From Bacteroidota bacterium (GTDB lineage Bacteria > Bacteroidota > Bacteroidia > Bacteroidales > JAAUTT01), in NCBI GenBank assembly GCA_030706405.1, contig JAUZOO010000018.1:1-64000 (forward strand): a stretch of 64,000 nt of DNA, given 5' to 3'. This document shows, in pieces, positions 1 through 10,224 of this stretch. The position numbers were made by a program, and so were the translations under genes. The number at the start of each line of letters is the position of its first letter. Positions within the stretch are counted from its first letter, which is position 1. The notes beneath the pieces are model-generated. The model saw only the letters and a list, made by a program, of their open reading frames with translations, had not been told where the DNA came from and searched no databases.

Positions 1-100
<100 letters not shown>

Positions 101-109
101 TTTTTTTAT

Positions 110-138
110 AAGCCTCAACATTTTGTTGGGGCTTTTTT
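110..138 (+). terminator. Rho-independent terminator of the rRNA operon
   Basis: aagcctcaaca / tgttggggctt stem followed by T-run. Confidence 0.8.
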
Positions 139-205
139 GTTTCTAAAAGTTTTTGGGAATTTTAAGAATTATATTTGAACAAGCCTAATTTTTCAAATCG
201 AAGAG

Positions 206-3127
206 TTACAGGGAATGGTTTAATTGTGAATCAATTTTGGATATTAGTTCATCAATTTTGATAGGTTTGGTGACATAATCGTCAAATCCTTTTTCAATAC
301 ATTTTTTTTGTTCCTCAAGCATGGCAAATGCGGTTTGAGCAATCACCGGAAGGTTGGGGTATAATCGTTTAATTCTTACCATCGCTTCATATCCATCCAT
401 TATGGGCATTTGAATATCCATAAGAATTGCACAAATGTCAGGATTCATTTTTACTACTTCAATAGCTTCGCTTCCGTCGTGAGCCCTTAGTATTTCTGCT
501 CCCGTCTTTTTTAATGCAATTTGTAAAACTTTAAAATTAAGTTCTTCGTCTTCGGCAATCAAGAGCTTTCGCCCTTTCCAATTGCTTTGATGTTTTTTAT
601 CCTGATTTTTGAGACTAGTTGTAACCGTTATGGGTAAATCGGAATGTAGGTAGGGCAATTGTAAATAAAATGTAGTACCAATACCTTCTTTTGATTCTAA
701 CCATAATGAGCCATTAAGCAGCGTAGAAAGTTGTTGAGAAATGGCAAGTCCTAATCCTGTTCCGCTTAAATTGCGGTTTGAATGTTCTATTTTCCCAAAT
801 CGTTGAAAGATTAGCTTCTTTTTATCATCAGGGATACCAATGCCTGTATCTTTAACAAAAAATTCGATATTGTTGTCGATTAATTGGTATCCAAATTTGA
901 TGTATCCCTTGTCTGTGAATTTTAATGCATTGTCGAGAAGGTTAGATAGAATTTGTTTAAGCCGGTATGGATCTGTATTTATGTTTGTATTATCAGAATT
1001 TTCGGGGATTGATATTAATATTTGAACATCAGGTTTTTGTACCCTTTTCAAGGCTTCGGTAAAGAGTTTATACAATTCATCCAAAAGGGAATTAACCTGA
1101 CAATAATTCTTTTGGACAGGAAGCTGCCCTGATTCTATTTTTGAAATGTCGATAATGTCATTGATAAGATTAAGGAGAGACTGCCCGCTAGATTGTACAT
1201 AGTTAAGGTATTCCTCCCGTTGTTTTTGAGGAAGTTCAGGGTCCTTCAGGAAGTTTGAAAAAGATATAATCGCATTCATCGGAGTTCGGATTTCATGCGA
1301 CATATTCGACAGAAAAGCGGTTTTCAGACGATCAGATTCTTCGGCTATCTTTCTCTCAGTAATTTCTTTTTGAAGTTGAAGCGTACGTTGTTTTATAATC
1401 TCTTCGAGATGATTCCGATAACGTTCGAGTTCTTCTTCATTTTTTCTTTTTTGAGAAATGTCCCTGGCTATAATCATCGCGGCAGGCTTATCTTCATATA
1501 TAATTCGGCCTACGCTAATGGAAACAGGGATGAGTTGGCCATTGCGATGGATAAGTTCAGTTTCGTAAATCCATGGATGTTCTTCTCCTGTCATCCATTT
1601 TGCATAAAATCCTTTCAGGCGTTTTAGTTCCGAAGGAATGATAAAACTATCCAGATCCTTACCAAGAATTTCTCCGGCATCATATCCCAAAACAGTATAG
1701 ACTCTTGAATTTATGAATTTTAATTCGTGGCCTTGGTAGACTATGATCAGGTCACTGGCCAAGTTTATCAGGTTACGATATTTGTCTTCGCTTTCAATAA
1801 GTTTTTGGGCATGTTTAGTTTTTTCACGAATAATTTCTTTAAAATCGTAAAAAAGTACTGAAAGCGAGTTAAATATTTCGTTAAAAGGAGAATTGTATTC
1901 GGGGGTTATTTCCGGAGGCGAAAACGATTCATCCCAAGTCATCCGACCTGCGATTTCGACTATTTTTTGAATCTGGTCGTGCTGTTGATTTTTAAGATTG
2001 ACTAATTCTTCATGTTGTTTGCGAATGAGTCGAATCATCTCGGAACGGGTAGAAGGTATAGATAACGGAGTTTCCGTTTTGGTCATTTTTTGAGTTGCCG
2101 GCTCATTAAACATAATCCCTTTGCGGTGTTCCATTATTTTTTTTACAGCATCGTCAACGGTTGCTATTGTTTGCCAATGTGAGATTTCATCATTGCTAAT
2201 CCTGAATACAATTTTAAAAAGAAATTGAAGAATAGGGGATGGCACCATTATTACCATGAATGAGCGGTGTCCGTAAAGTTTTTCGTAATATAAAGCCCGT
2301 TTTCGCGAGGCTAAGCTCATTCCTTTAGTTTTTTTAAGGTTTACAACCGTATAAAACTTGTTATCGGTTTCGTTAAAACCGAGTTCTCGCATTATATCCT
2401 CGAGAATTGAGTATGTTGCATCGATGCCGGATGTTTTTGCAAATCCTTCGCATTCAACATAAACAATATTACCTTCAATAACGCTCATTTGTACTTTAAA
2501 GCTATTATCGACAGCAATGTATTGCCAGTTTGTTCGGGAGGTTATCTTATATTGCTGATTGTTGATTTTTAAGAAAAGCGGATTTTCTTGCCACAGATCG
2601 ATAAAGTGTCCATAAGAATCTCTTTGTATAGACGAGAAGTTGTTGCTGTTTTTTTCTGTAAGAGCTATCAGGTCTGGTTCAATTTTAAGTTTGTGAAGAG
2701 CTTCTTCCTTGGATCGAAAAAAGAGAAATTTAATATTAGGAATGAGAATGCTAAGTATTCGGGCAAAATTTATAACCCGGTTATTCCCATTAATAATTGA
2801 GACACTCCCGAAATTGTCGGTCGCTCTGATTTTGGTAAAAATTAAATGCCTCGATAATAAAGAAGCTCCGCTTACTTCCGACAGGTCCCAAACAATGTGA
2901 TATTTTTTGTCAGGAGATAGCGCTTCCAACCTTTTGCGTGCAATATCGCCAAATGCTAATTGTTTTTTTATGCCATTCTCATCAACATGACCTTTGGATG
3001 ATAAAAAAAACAGTCCATTGCCCAAATAGCTAAATTGAAATGAATATTTGCCATCGGGGCTGGTGTGAGCCAGATCGTTGGTATTTATATAATCGTTAGC
3101 GAAAGTTTGAAGAGGGGCTATACTCAT
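206..3127 (-). CDS. Hybrid sensor histidine kinase/response regulator (PAS, HisKA, HATPase, REC) with duplicated N-terminal domain
   Basis: SHEIRTPMNAI H-box, GTGLGLAIS G2 box, PAS region, C-terminal REC (MDIQMPIMDGYEA, K in YVTKPI). Confidence 0.93.
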   Translation of the reverse strand: MSIAPLQTFANDYINTNDLAHTSPDGKYSFQFSYLGNGLFFLSSKGHVDENGIKKQLAFGDIARKRLEALSPDKKYHIVWDLSEVSGASLLSRHLIFTKIRATDNFGSVSIINGNNRVINFARILSILIPNIKFLFFRSKEEALHKLKIEPDLIALTEKNSNNFSSIQRDSYGHFIDLWQENPLFLKINNQQYKITSRTNWQYIAVDNSFKVQMSVIEGNIVYVECEGFAKTSGIDATYSILEDIMRELGFNETDNKFYTVVNLKKTKGMSLASRKRALYYEKLYGHRSFMVIMVPSPILQFLFKIVFRISNDEISHWQTIATVDDAVKKIMEHRKGIMFNEPATQKMTKTETPLSIPSTRSEMIRLIRKQHEELVNLKNQQHDQIQKIVEIAGRMTWDESFSPPEITPEYNSPFNEIFNSLSVLFYDFKEIIREKTKHAQKLIESEDKYRNLINLASDLIIVYQGHELKFINSRVYTVLGYDAGEILGKDLDSFIIPSELKRLKGFYAKWMTGEEHPWIYETELIHRNGQLIPVSISVGRIIYEDKPAAMIIARDISQKRKNEEELERYRNHLEEIIKQRTLQLQKEITERKIAEESDRLKTAFLSNMSHEIRTPMNAIISFSNFLKDPELPQKQREEYLNYVQSSGQSLLNLINDIIDISKIESGQLPVQKNYCQVNSLLDELYKLFTEALKRVQKPDVQILISIPENSDNTNINTDPYRLKQILSNLLDNALKFTDKGYIKFGYQLIDNNIEFFVKDTGIGIPDDKKKLIFQRFGKIEHSNRNLSGTGLGLAISQQLSTLLNGSLWLESKEGIGTTFYLQLPYLHSDLPITVTTSLKNQDKKHQSNWKGRKLLIAEDEELNFKVLQIALKKTGAEILRAHDGSEAIEVVKMNPDICAILMDIQMPIMDGYEAMVRIKRLYPNLPVIAQTAFAMLEEQKKCIEKGFDDYVTKPIKIDELISKIDSQLNHSL

Positions 3128-3195
3128 ATATTGGGGAAACCTGTGATTTTTTAAATTATGACTCGGACTTTCAAATATAACAAATGGGAAAAAGA

Positions 3196-3222
3196 AAAGT
3201 CAGCCCGGAGGCTGACTTTTTT
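3196..3222 (-). terminator. Terminator downstream of transketolase
   Basis: aaagtcagcc-cgga-ggctgacttt hairpin with flanking A/T runs. Confidence 0.75.
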
Positions 3223-3246
3223 TGATATTTAAAAAACAAGTATTCT

Positions 3247-5295
3247 TTATTTTTTGAAGTCGGCCAAGTAAGAAACAACTTGGTTAAACACGTTGTCGGC
3301 AGAGAATCCCAGCTTTTCGTCGAGGACTTTGAATGGAGCCGAGAAACCAAAGCTTTCCATGCCAAAAACTTTACCGAAAGGACCAACCAAACCTTTAAGG
3401 GTAACAGGTAAGCCTGCAGTTAATCCAAAAGTTGGGATGGTCGGGTCTAAAATCGATTTCTGATATTCTGCGGGCTGGTTGCGGAACAAGCCTTCGGAGA
3501 TTGCCGATACTATACGAACCTTTAGTCCCTTTTCGGCGGTAAGTTTTTCAGCACCGGCCAATAAAGTAGCAACTTCAGAACCGTTAGCCACAAGAATTAC
3601 ATCAGGAGTTCCTTTGCAATCTTTAGCAATATAAGCTCCTTTTTCAGCTTCAAGAGCATCCTGGTAACGGGTTGATCCATCTTTAACAGGGATGTCAACT
3701 ATATTCTGACGTGAAAGGATAAGCGCCGAAGGAGTGTCGGTGTTTTCCATGGCCATTTTCCATGCAACAGTAGTTTCATTTACGTCGGCGGGACGAAGAA
3801 CAAGCGTACTATTTTGTCCATGGTGGTTTTTGAGTTGTTCCATCAGGCGGAGTTGAGCTTCCTGCTCAACAGGCTGGTGAGTTGGTCCGTCTTCTCCTAC
3901 GCGGAAAGCATCATGTGTCCAGATGAATTTAACAGGCAACTGCATGAGCGCGGAAAGACGAAGGGCAGGTTTCATGTAATCGGAGAATACAAAGAAGGTA
4001 GCAGCAGCTACGATAACACCACCGTGAAGTGCGATACCGTTGGCAATAGCAGCCATGGTAAGCTCGCTAACACCTGCCTGAAGGAATGCTCCACTAAAAT
4101 CGCCTTTGCGGAAAGCCTTGGTGTTCTTGAGGAACCCGTCTGTTTTGTCGCTATTGGAAAGGTCGGCAGAGGTAACAATCATATTTTCTACATTCTTGGC
4201 AAAAAAACCGAGAACTGTGGCAGAAGCGGCACGAGTAGCCTGGCCCGGTTTCTGTTCAATTTTAGAGTAGTCGATAACCGGAGTTTTTCCCGAAAGGAAA
4301 GTTTCGAGTTTGGCAGCTAACCCAGGATTAGCTTTAACCCATTCGGCATAAGCTTTTTTCTTTTCAGCGGCAGCCTTAATTTTTTTCTCACGAATTTTGG
4401 CATAGTATTCGGAAACCTCGGGGAAAATCTGGAATGGATCTTCGGGGTTACCACCAAGATTGGCAATGGATTTTTCGAATGAAGCGCCGGCTTCTCCCAA
4501 TGGCATACCGTGAGTTGCACATTTACGTTCGAAACTGTTGCCGGAAGCATCGAGGGCACCTTTACCCATGATGGTCTTCCCAATAATAATTACCGGTTTC
4601 CCGGTCACTGCGTTGGCTTTGGTAAGTGCTTCGCGGATTGCATCAGGATTGTTGCCTTCGATGGTAAATACTTCCCATCCCCAAGCTTTATATTTCATCT
4701 CGGTGTTTTCTACGGTAACTTCCCATGTTTCGGTCGAAAGCTGGATATCGTTCGAGTCGTAGAACATTATAAAGTTGTCGAGGCCGAGGGTTCCGGCAAT
4801 ACGTCCGGCAGCTTGAGAAATTTCTTCTTGAACGCCTCCGTCGGAAATGAATGAATAGATTTTATGATCCATCCAATGTCCAAAACGTGCCGCAAGGAAT
4901 TTGGCGGCGATAGCAGCACCAATACCCATTACGTGTCCCTGACCCAGAGGCCCGGAAGTATTTTCAATACCGCGTTTTGCATCAACTTCGGGGTGACCGG
5001 GAGTTGGGCTACCCCATTGACGAAAACCTTTAATATCTTCGATAGAGAAGTTTCCGGTTAAGGTTAATTGCGAATACAACATAGGCGACATATGTCCGGG
5101 ATCAAGGAAAAACCTGTCACGGAAAGGCCATGCCATGTCGGATGGATCGTAATTAAGAAATTCGGTATAAAGGATATTGATGAAGTCGGCTCCGCCCATT
5201 GCTCCACCTGGATGGCCCGATTTGGCCTTTTCTACCATGGAAGCCGAAAGGATACGAATGTTATCGGCTGCCTTGTTTACTATAGTATTGTTCAT
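3247..5295 (-). CDS. tkt: Transketolase
   Basis: TPP-binding region, GHPGGAMGGAD, GPLGQGHVMGIG, GEDGPTHQPVEQ motifs. Confidence 0.96.
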   Translation of the reverse strand: MNNTIVNKAADNIRILSASMVEKAKSGHPGGAMGGADFINILYTEFLNYDPSDMAWPFRDRFFLDPGHMSPMLYSQLTLTGNFSIEDIKGFRQWGSPTPGHPEVDAKRGIENTSGPLGQGHVMGIGAAIAAKFLAARFGHWMDHKIYSFISDGGVQEEISQAAGRIAGTLGLDNFIMFYDSNDIQLSTETWEVTVENTEMKYKAWGWEVFTIEGNNPDAIREALTKANAVTGKPVIIIGKTIMGKGALDASGNSFERKCATHGMPLGEAGASFEKSIANLGGNPEDPFQIFPEVSEYYAKIREKKIKAAAEKKKAYAEWVKANPGLAAKLETFLSGKTPVIDYSKIEQKPGQATRAASATVLGFFAKNVENMIVTSADLSNSDKTDGFLKNTKAFRKGDFSGAFLQAGVSELTMAAIANGIALHGGVIVAAATFFVFSDYMKPALRLSALMQLPVKFIWTHDAFRVGEDGPTHQPVEQEAQLRLMEQLKNHHGQNSTLVLRPADVNETTVAWKMAMENTDTPSALILSRQNIVDIPVKDGSTRYQDALEAEKGAYIAKDCKGTPDVILVANGSEVATLLAGAEKLTAEKGLKVRIVSAISEGLFRNQPAEYQKSILDPTIPTFGLTAGLPVTLKGLVGPFGKVFGMESFGFSAPFKVLDEKLGFSADNVFNQVVSYLADFKK

Positions 5296-5334
5296 AAAAA
5301 TTAGTGATATTTAATGATATGTGTTTAATCGGTT

Positions 5335-5343
5335 GCAAATATA
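5335..5343 (-). promoter_or_regulatory. Bacteroidetes -7 element (TATATTTGC) upstream of tkt
   Basis: Reverse-strand TATATTTGC matches TAnnTTTG; -33 box weak. Confidence 0.5.
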
Positions 5344-5603
5344 GTATAAATAGATAATTTAAAGGACGATATAAAAAGTTTAACGGTAAGATATTAATAA
5401 AAAACGAGGGTATATTTATCAATTTTGCAGGTATAATATATCTATTTGGGGGGAGGTAAGTGTTTATTTTGGTGTTTCTCAGAACAAGGAATAAAATGCA
5501 AATATGTTATAAACCAAATTTATAATACCTAATTAAATTAAGGGTTTGTGTTTTATACAAACAAGGATTAACCGGTGTTATGAAAAATATATAAATGGTT
5601 TTT

Positions 5604-6962
5604 TTAAACCGCCGGAAACGAAATTCCTTTTATTTTTCGGAATAATTCTACGGCATAAAGATCGGTCATGCCGGAAACGAAGTCGAGTACCGACTGGATT
5701 CGCGAATAAGGGGATTTGTCGAGTGCGGTAAACTGTGAAGGGATTAATGCCCGGAGCTTTTCGTGGTAATGGCCGTTGCCTTCCATCACGGCAGGGATAA
5801 ACTCTTCGAGCAGTCCGCTCATCACCTTATACCCTGCAATTTCCTTTTCAACCACACTGCGAAAATTATAAACTTTCGAAACCGATATCTCGTCAATCTT
5901 TTTAAGCGCCGATTGATAAGGCTCGGGAAGGCTTCCGATGAGGCTGGCATTAAATTCGCCCCGCATGATGGACGGAAGGTTTTCCTGAAAGATAGCCGAA
6001 CATTCGGTAATTAAAGTATTGATGCACTTTGCACGCAAAAATGAAATTTTATCGTTTGAGTCATTGATGGCTTGGTACCGCGTCAATGTTTCGTCGTTAT
6101 TGCCAAGCAAGTCTTTCATCAGCTCCCACACATCATTGTCGTTGAAAATGCCGAGGCGATGGGCATCTTCCAGGTCGATGATGTAATAGCAGATGTCGTC
6201 GGCGGCTTCCACCAAAAACGTTAGCGGATGACGGTAGCAACTAAACGGTAGTTCCTGAAGGGTAAGGATACCGAGCTTTTCGGCGATCTTTCGGTATGTT
6301 TCGGTTTCTGACGCGAAAAAACCATATTTTTTCTGGCAGATGTTAGCTTTATTTCCCCCGATGATGGATTCGCAGGGATATTTGACTAACGCCGAAAGCG
6401 TGGAGTAGGTGAGGGCGAACAGGCTTTCGGTCTTTCCGTGAAAGATGTGGGTGAGGATGCGGAAGGCGTTGGCATTCCCTTCAAAATTGGTAAGGTCGCG
6501 CCATTGCATTTCCGAAACTTTATCCTGATATATTTTTCCTGCGCCATCAGTGAAGTAGCGCGAAATGGCTTTCTCTCCCGAATGCCCGAACGACGGGTTG
6601 CCCAGATCGTGCGCCAGACATGCTGCCGAAACAATGTTGCCAATTTCGGGCAGAAGATAGAAATCTTTTAAGTCGGGATCTTTACGCAGATGGGTGTACA
6701 GTATCGAACCCAGCGAACGGCCAACGCTGGCAACTTCAAGGCTGTGCGTTAAACGGTTGTGAACAAAAATACTTCCTGGCAAAGGAAATACCTGTGTTTT
6801 ATTTTGTAGCCTCCGGAACGGTGACGAGAAGATGATGCGGTCGTAATCGCGTTGAAACTGGGACCGCGCATAGTCTTCGTTTTCATATAATTTAGTGTCG
6901 CCTTCCTTGCCAAGGCGCTCGGCCGACAACAGTTGCCGCCAGTTCATAATTTTGTTTTCCAC
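5604..6962 (-). CDS. dgt: Deoxyguanosinetriphosphate triphosphohydrolase
   Basis: HD domain: RLTHSLEVA, AACLAHDLGNPSFGHSGE. Confidence 0.93.
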   Translation of the reverse strand: MENKIMNWRQLLSAERLGKEGDTKLYENEDYARSQFQRDYDRIIFSSPFRRLQNKTQVFPLPGSIFVHNRLTHSLEVASVGRSLGSILYTHLRKDPDLKDFYLLPEIGNIVSAACLAHDLGNPSFGHSGEKAISRYFTDGAGKIYQDKVSEMQWRDLTNFEGNANAFRILTHIFHGKTESLFALTYSTLSALVKYPCESIIGGNKANICQKKYGFFASETETYRKIAEKLGILTLQELPFSCYRHPLTFLVEAADDICYYIIDLEDAHRLGIFNDNDVWELMKDLLGNNDETLTRYQAINDSNDKISFLRAKCINTLITECSAIFQENLPSIMRGEFNASLIGSLPEPYQSALKKIDEISVSKVYNFRSVVEKEIAGYKVMSGLLEEFIPAVMEGNGHYHEKLRALIPSQFTALDKSPYSRIQSVLDFVSGMTDLYAVELFRKIKGISFPAV

Positions 6963-7038
6963 CTTTTGATTCGTTTATTCCGCAAATAACGCGAAGTTTT
7001 TGCAAACTGGCTAACCTATGCCAGTTAATCCGGGAATT

Positions 7039-7149
7039 TCATTCATTCCACCGTTTTTCGAATTTTACGAGCAGGCATTTCACCGCATAGTGAGTTATGA
7101 TTATAAGTGCAGGCCACGCCAGAAGCCAAAAAATTGACGAGCTGTACAT
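7039..7149 (-). CDS. Small single-pass membrane protein (36 aa), candidate cytochrome bd accessory subunit
   Basis: MYSSSIFWLLAWPALIIITHYAVKCLLVKFEKRWNE; ATG lies 5 nt after the cydB stop on the same strand; absent from supplied ORF track (below size cutoff). Confidence 0.72.
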   Translation of the reverse strand: MYSSSIFWLLAWPALIIITHYAVKCLLVKFEKRWNE

Positions 7150-7154
7150 AGGAT

Positions 7155-8285
7155 TTAATATTTATGAGATTCGTTTTTTAATTCTTCCGAAGATATCTGT
7201 TTCTTATTGATAGCCTTCCATGCATAAAAAATATATGCCAGGACGAATGGCACTAACAATGAAACATAGCTCATAGCTGTGAGTGTGTAATGGCTGGACG
7301 AACTGTTTTCGATGGTTAGCGAACTCTGTAAATCGAACGTTGATGGATAAAAGGCGGTATTTTTAAATCCAGACAGGAAGAAGATCCCCATTACCGTTAA
7401 AATAGTACCAATCCCGGAAGCCCAGATCCCAGCTTTAGAAGACTTGAATAAGGTGATAAAAATGCCATATAACACCAACAGTACGCCAACCAGAAAAATA
7501 GCTGTTGTTAAAGGGCTGTTAATCATGTTGTGCAGGTATTTAAAATCTTCCATAAATACCTTTTTATTGATAACATCGTAGGCAAAACCTTTGGAGACTA
7601 GAAGTGCAACGACAAATGACAAAAAGAAAATCACGAAAACAGGAGCATTGTACCATAGCTGTTTTCGGGCCCTTTCGACAATAGGCGTATCTTTAATATT
7701 ATTAATGAAATAAAGCAGAGCCAAGGTTCGGGCAAGGAAGAATACTGTTAACCCAAGGGCGAGATTTTGAAGATTTAGTGCCGCTTCGAGTCCGTGATAC
7801 GGAGTTTCCCAGCGCGATTGGTTCATCTCGTTTACCGAAAATTGAGAGCCGGTGAAGAATGTTCCTACGGCAGTTCCAATCAGGATGGAGCCAAGCGCTC
7901 CGTTTATCAGCAGAAAAGCTTCGTACGTCTTATGTCCGAAAACATTATTGGGTTTCGAACGGTATTCGTACGCAATGGCTTGAATGATAAAACAAAATAA
8001 GATAAGCATCCAAACCCAGTAAGCACCTCCAAAGCTGGTGGAGTAAAACAACGGGAAAGAAGCGAAGAAAGCTCCGCCAAAGGTAACGAGCGTTGTAAAG
8101 GTGAATTCCCACTTACGACCCAGCGAGTTGATGATGACGGTTCGTTCGTCTTCGGTTTTGCCCAAGCTGTAAATGAGCGTTTGTCCGCCTTGTACGAACA
8201 TTAAGAAAACAAGAATGCCTCCGAGAAGTGAGATAATTACCCACCAGTATTGTTGAAGTGCGAGATGCGATAGTGTTTCAAACAT
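7155..8285 (-). CDS. cydB: Cytochrome bd ubiquinol oxidase subunit II
   Basis: CydB-like polytopic protein immediately downstream of cydA. Confidence 0.92.
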   Translation of the reverse strand: MFETLSHLALQQYWWVIISLLGGILVFLMFVQGGQTLIYSLGKTEDERTVIINSLGRKWEFTFTTLVTFGGAFFASFPLFYSTSFGGAYWVWMLILFCFIIQAIAYEYRSKPNNVFGHKTYEAFLLINGALGSILIGTAVGTFFTGSQFSVNEMNQSRWETPYHGLEAALNLQNLALGLTVFFLARTLALLYFINNIKDTPIVERARKQLWYNAPVFVIFFLSFVVALLVSKGFAYDVINKKVFMEDFKYLHNMINSPLTTAIFLVGVLLVLYGIFITLFKSSKAGIWASGIGTILTVMGIFFLSGFKNTAFYPSTFDLQSSLTIENSSSSHYTLTAMSYVSLLVPFVLAYIFYAWKAINKKQISSEELKNESHKY

Positions 8286-8287
8286 GA

Positions 8288-9862
8288 TTAGTTTCCTCCT
8301 TCTTCTTTAGGTCCAATTTTTATTTGTTTGGTCATGATGGATACTTCGGCGATTGCCAATGCTGTAAATACAGCCGTAAACAGCCAGAAGGTGATTTGTA
8401 CCGCACTCGCATCGATTTGAGAAACTGCGGCTACTGCCGGTAAATAGTCCTGTATAACCCAAGGCTGCCGGCCTACTTCGGCAACTATCCATCCGGCCTG
8501 ACCGGCAATGTACGGTAACGGCAGGGTCAAAACGGCAAGCCATAGGAACTTTCGCTTTTGTTCGATATTCCCTTTGTACAGAAAATATAACACAAGGCCA
8601 AACAGAAGGATGAAGTAAAATCCGAGAAATACCATGATATGAAAGCTGTAAAAACTCATCGGTACGTTTGGTATCAGACTTTTGGGGTCGTTTAAAAATC
8701 CATAACCGAAGTATTGAAAATATTCAGACTTAAATTTGGCGTCGTCAAACTGAGCACGTAGTGTCTGGGCTACAGCCTCATCGCCTTTTTCTTTGGCTTC
8801 TTTATAAGCCTTAAGTACGTTGCGGGCTACTTTTCCTCGTTCTATTTTTTCGCTAGCTGGAAGAAGCGAATGATCTGCATTTCCGTAAACCAGATCATTG
8901 ATGCCGGGAACAAAAGCTTTCGGATCGAGGTATGCCAGGTACGAAAGGAGGTTCGGAACTTCCAGCTTCACTTTAATATCCGGCAGATAATTTTTAGAGG
9001 TGTCGGGCTGATTGGATACTACGCCGAAAGCCATCAGTGGCGCTCCGTGCGATCCGGTGTACAGACCTTCGAATGCTGCAAATTTCATGGGTTGTTTCTG
9101 AGCAATAAGCCGTGCCGAACTATCTCCCGTAAAAGCCGTAAATATCGAAGCTAAAAGTCCAAAAACTGCGGCAACCAACATGCTGCGCCGGGCAAAGAGG
9201 GTACTTCGTTTTTTTAATAAAAACCAAGCACTGATGCCGATTACAAAGATGGCGGCAAGGGTGAAACCCGATGTTATAGTATGTAAGAATTTATCGACAG
9301 CAAACGGAGAAAACAACACTTCCCAGAAATTAACCATTTCGTTGCGGGCTGTGTCGGGGTTAAAGTGCATTCCTACCGGGTTTTGCATCCAGGCATTGGC
9401 AACGAGTATCCATAAGGCCGAAAGGTTTGCACCAATAGCTACCAGCCAGGTAGAGGTAAGGTGAAATTTCGGGCTTACTTTATTCCATCCAAAAAACATG
9501 ACGGCAATGAAGGTCGATTCCATAAAAAAAGCCATGATTCCTTCGATGGCTAATGGAGCCCCAAAAATATCGCCCACAAACCATGAGTAGTTCGACCAGT
9601 TCGTTCCAAATTCGAATTCAAGAATGATACCGGTTGCTACTCCAATGGCGAAGTTAATTCCAAAAAGCGTCATCCAGAATTTGGTGATGCGTTTCCATTC
9701 CGGGTTGCCGGTTCTGACATAAATTGTCTCCATAAAGGCAACGATGAATGAAAGCCCCAACGTTAACGGGACAAAGAGCCAATGATACATAGCCGTAAGA
9801 GCGAATTGGGCCCTCGACCAGTTTACTAAGGAAAGATCAATGTTTGCAAGCATGTATAGCAA
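8288..9862 (-). CDS. cydA: Cytochrome bd ubiquinol oxidase subunit I
   Basis: SRAQFALTAMYHWLFVPLTLGLS N-terminus, GRQPWVIQ motif. Confidence 0.96.
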   Translation of the reverse strand: MLYMLANIDLSLVNWSRAQFALTAMYHWLFVPLTLGLSFIVAFMETIYVRTGNPEWKRITKFWMTLFGINFAIGVATGIILEFEFGTNWSNYSWFVGDIFGAPLAIEGIMAFFMESTFIAVMFFGWNKVSPKFHLTSTWLVAIGANLSALWILVANAWMQNPVGMHFNPDTARNEMVNFWEVLFSPFAVDKFLHTITSGFTLAAIFVIGISAWFLLKKRSTLFARRSMLVAAVFGLLASIFTAFTGDSSARLIAQKQPMKFAAFEGLYTGSHGAPLMAFGVVSNQPDTSKNYLPDIKVKLEVPNLLSYLAYLDPKAFVPGINDLVYGNADHSLLPASEKIERGKVARNVLKAYKEAKEKGDEAVAQTLRAQFDDAKFKSEYFQYFGYGFLNDPKSLIPNVPMSFYSFHIMVFLGFYFILLFGLVLYFLYKGNIEQKRKFLWLAVLTLPLPYIAGQAGWIVAEVGRQPWVIQDYLPAVAAVSQIDASAVQITFWLFTAVFTALAIAEVSIMTKQIKIGPKEEGGN

Positions 9863-9864
9863 TT

Positions 9865-10080
9865 TTATCGGGTTAGTTGTTCTATTACGTAGTTGGAGCG
9901 GGCTTTCTCAGTATTAAAACGGTTTTTCAGAAAGTCGTGAAAAAAGAATACTTTCAGTATGGCAAACATCACAAAAAGCTTTATGAAAATAATCAGCCAC
10001 AGCTTCTTACCAATGGCCATTTGACGAAAGCCATCGTAATAAAAATAGAAGATACGCTTAAATACTTGTTTCATAAGCAT
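9865..10080 (-). CDS. DUF4492 domain-containing small protein of the cyd operon
   Basis: FYYDGFRQMAIGKKLWLIIFIKLFVMFAILKVFFF; located directly upstream of cydA. Confidence 0.85.
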   Translation of the reverse strand: MLMKQVFKRIFYFYYDGFRQMAIGKKLWLIIFIKLFVMFAILKVFFFHDFLKNRFNTEKARSNYVIEQLTR

Positions 10081-10224
10081 TCGAAAAATGAATAGAAAAC
10101 GAAGAACGTTTCAATTTGTTTAAAAGTAGAAATTTTTTGTTAAATTACTATTTGGTAAAACATATAATTATATAAGTACTTGGTTTAATTTCGTTGGCTT
10201 ATTTTTGTTGCAAAATTTCGGGGC

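Noticed and set aside
3814-4320. Plus-strand ORFs across transketolase (3814..4320, 4510..4854, etc.)
   Set aside because: Antisense to a clearly conserved gene.
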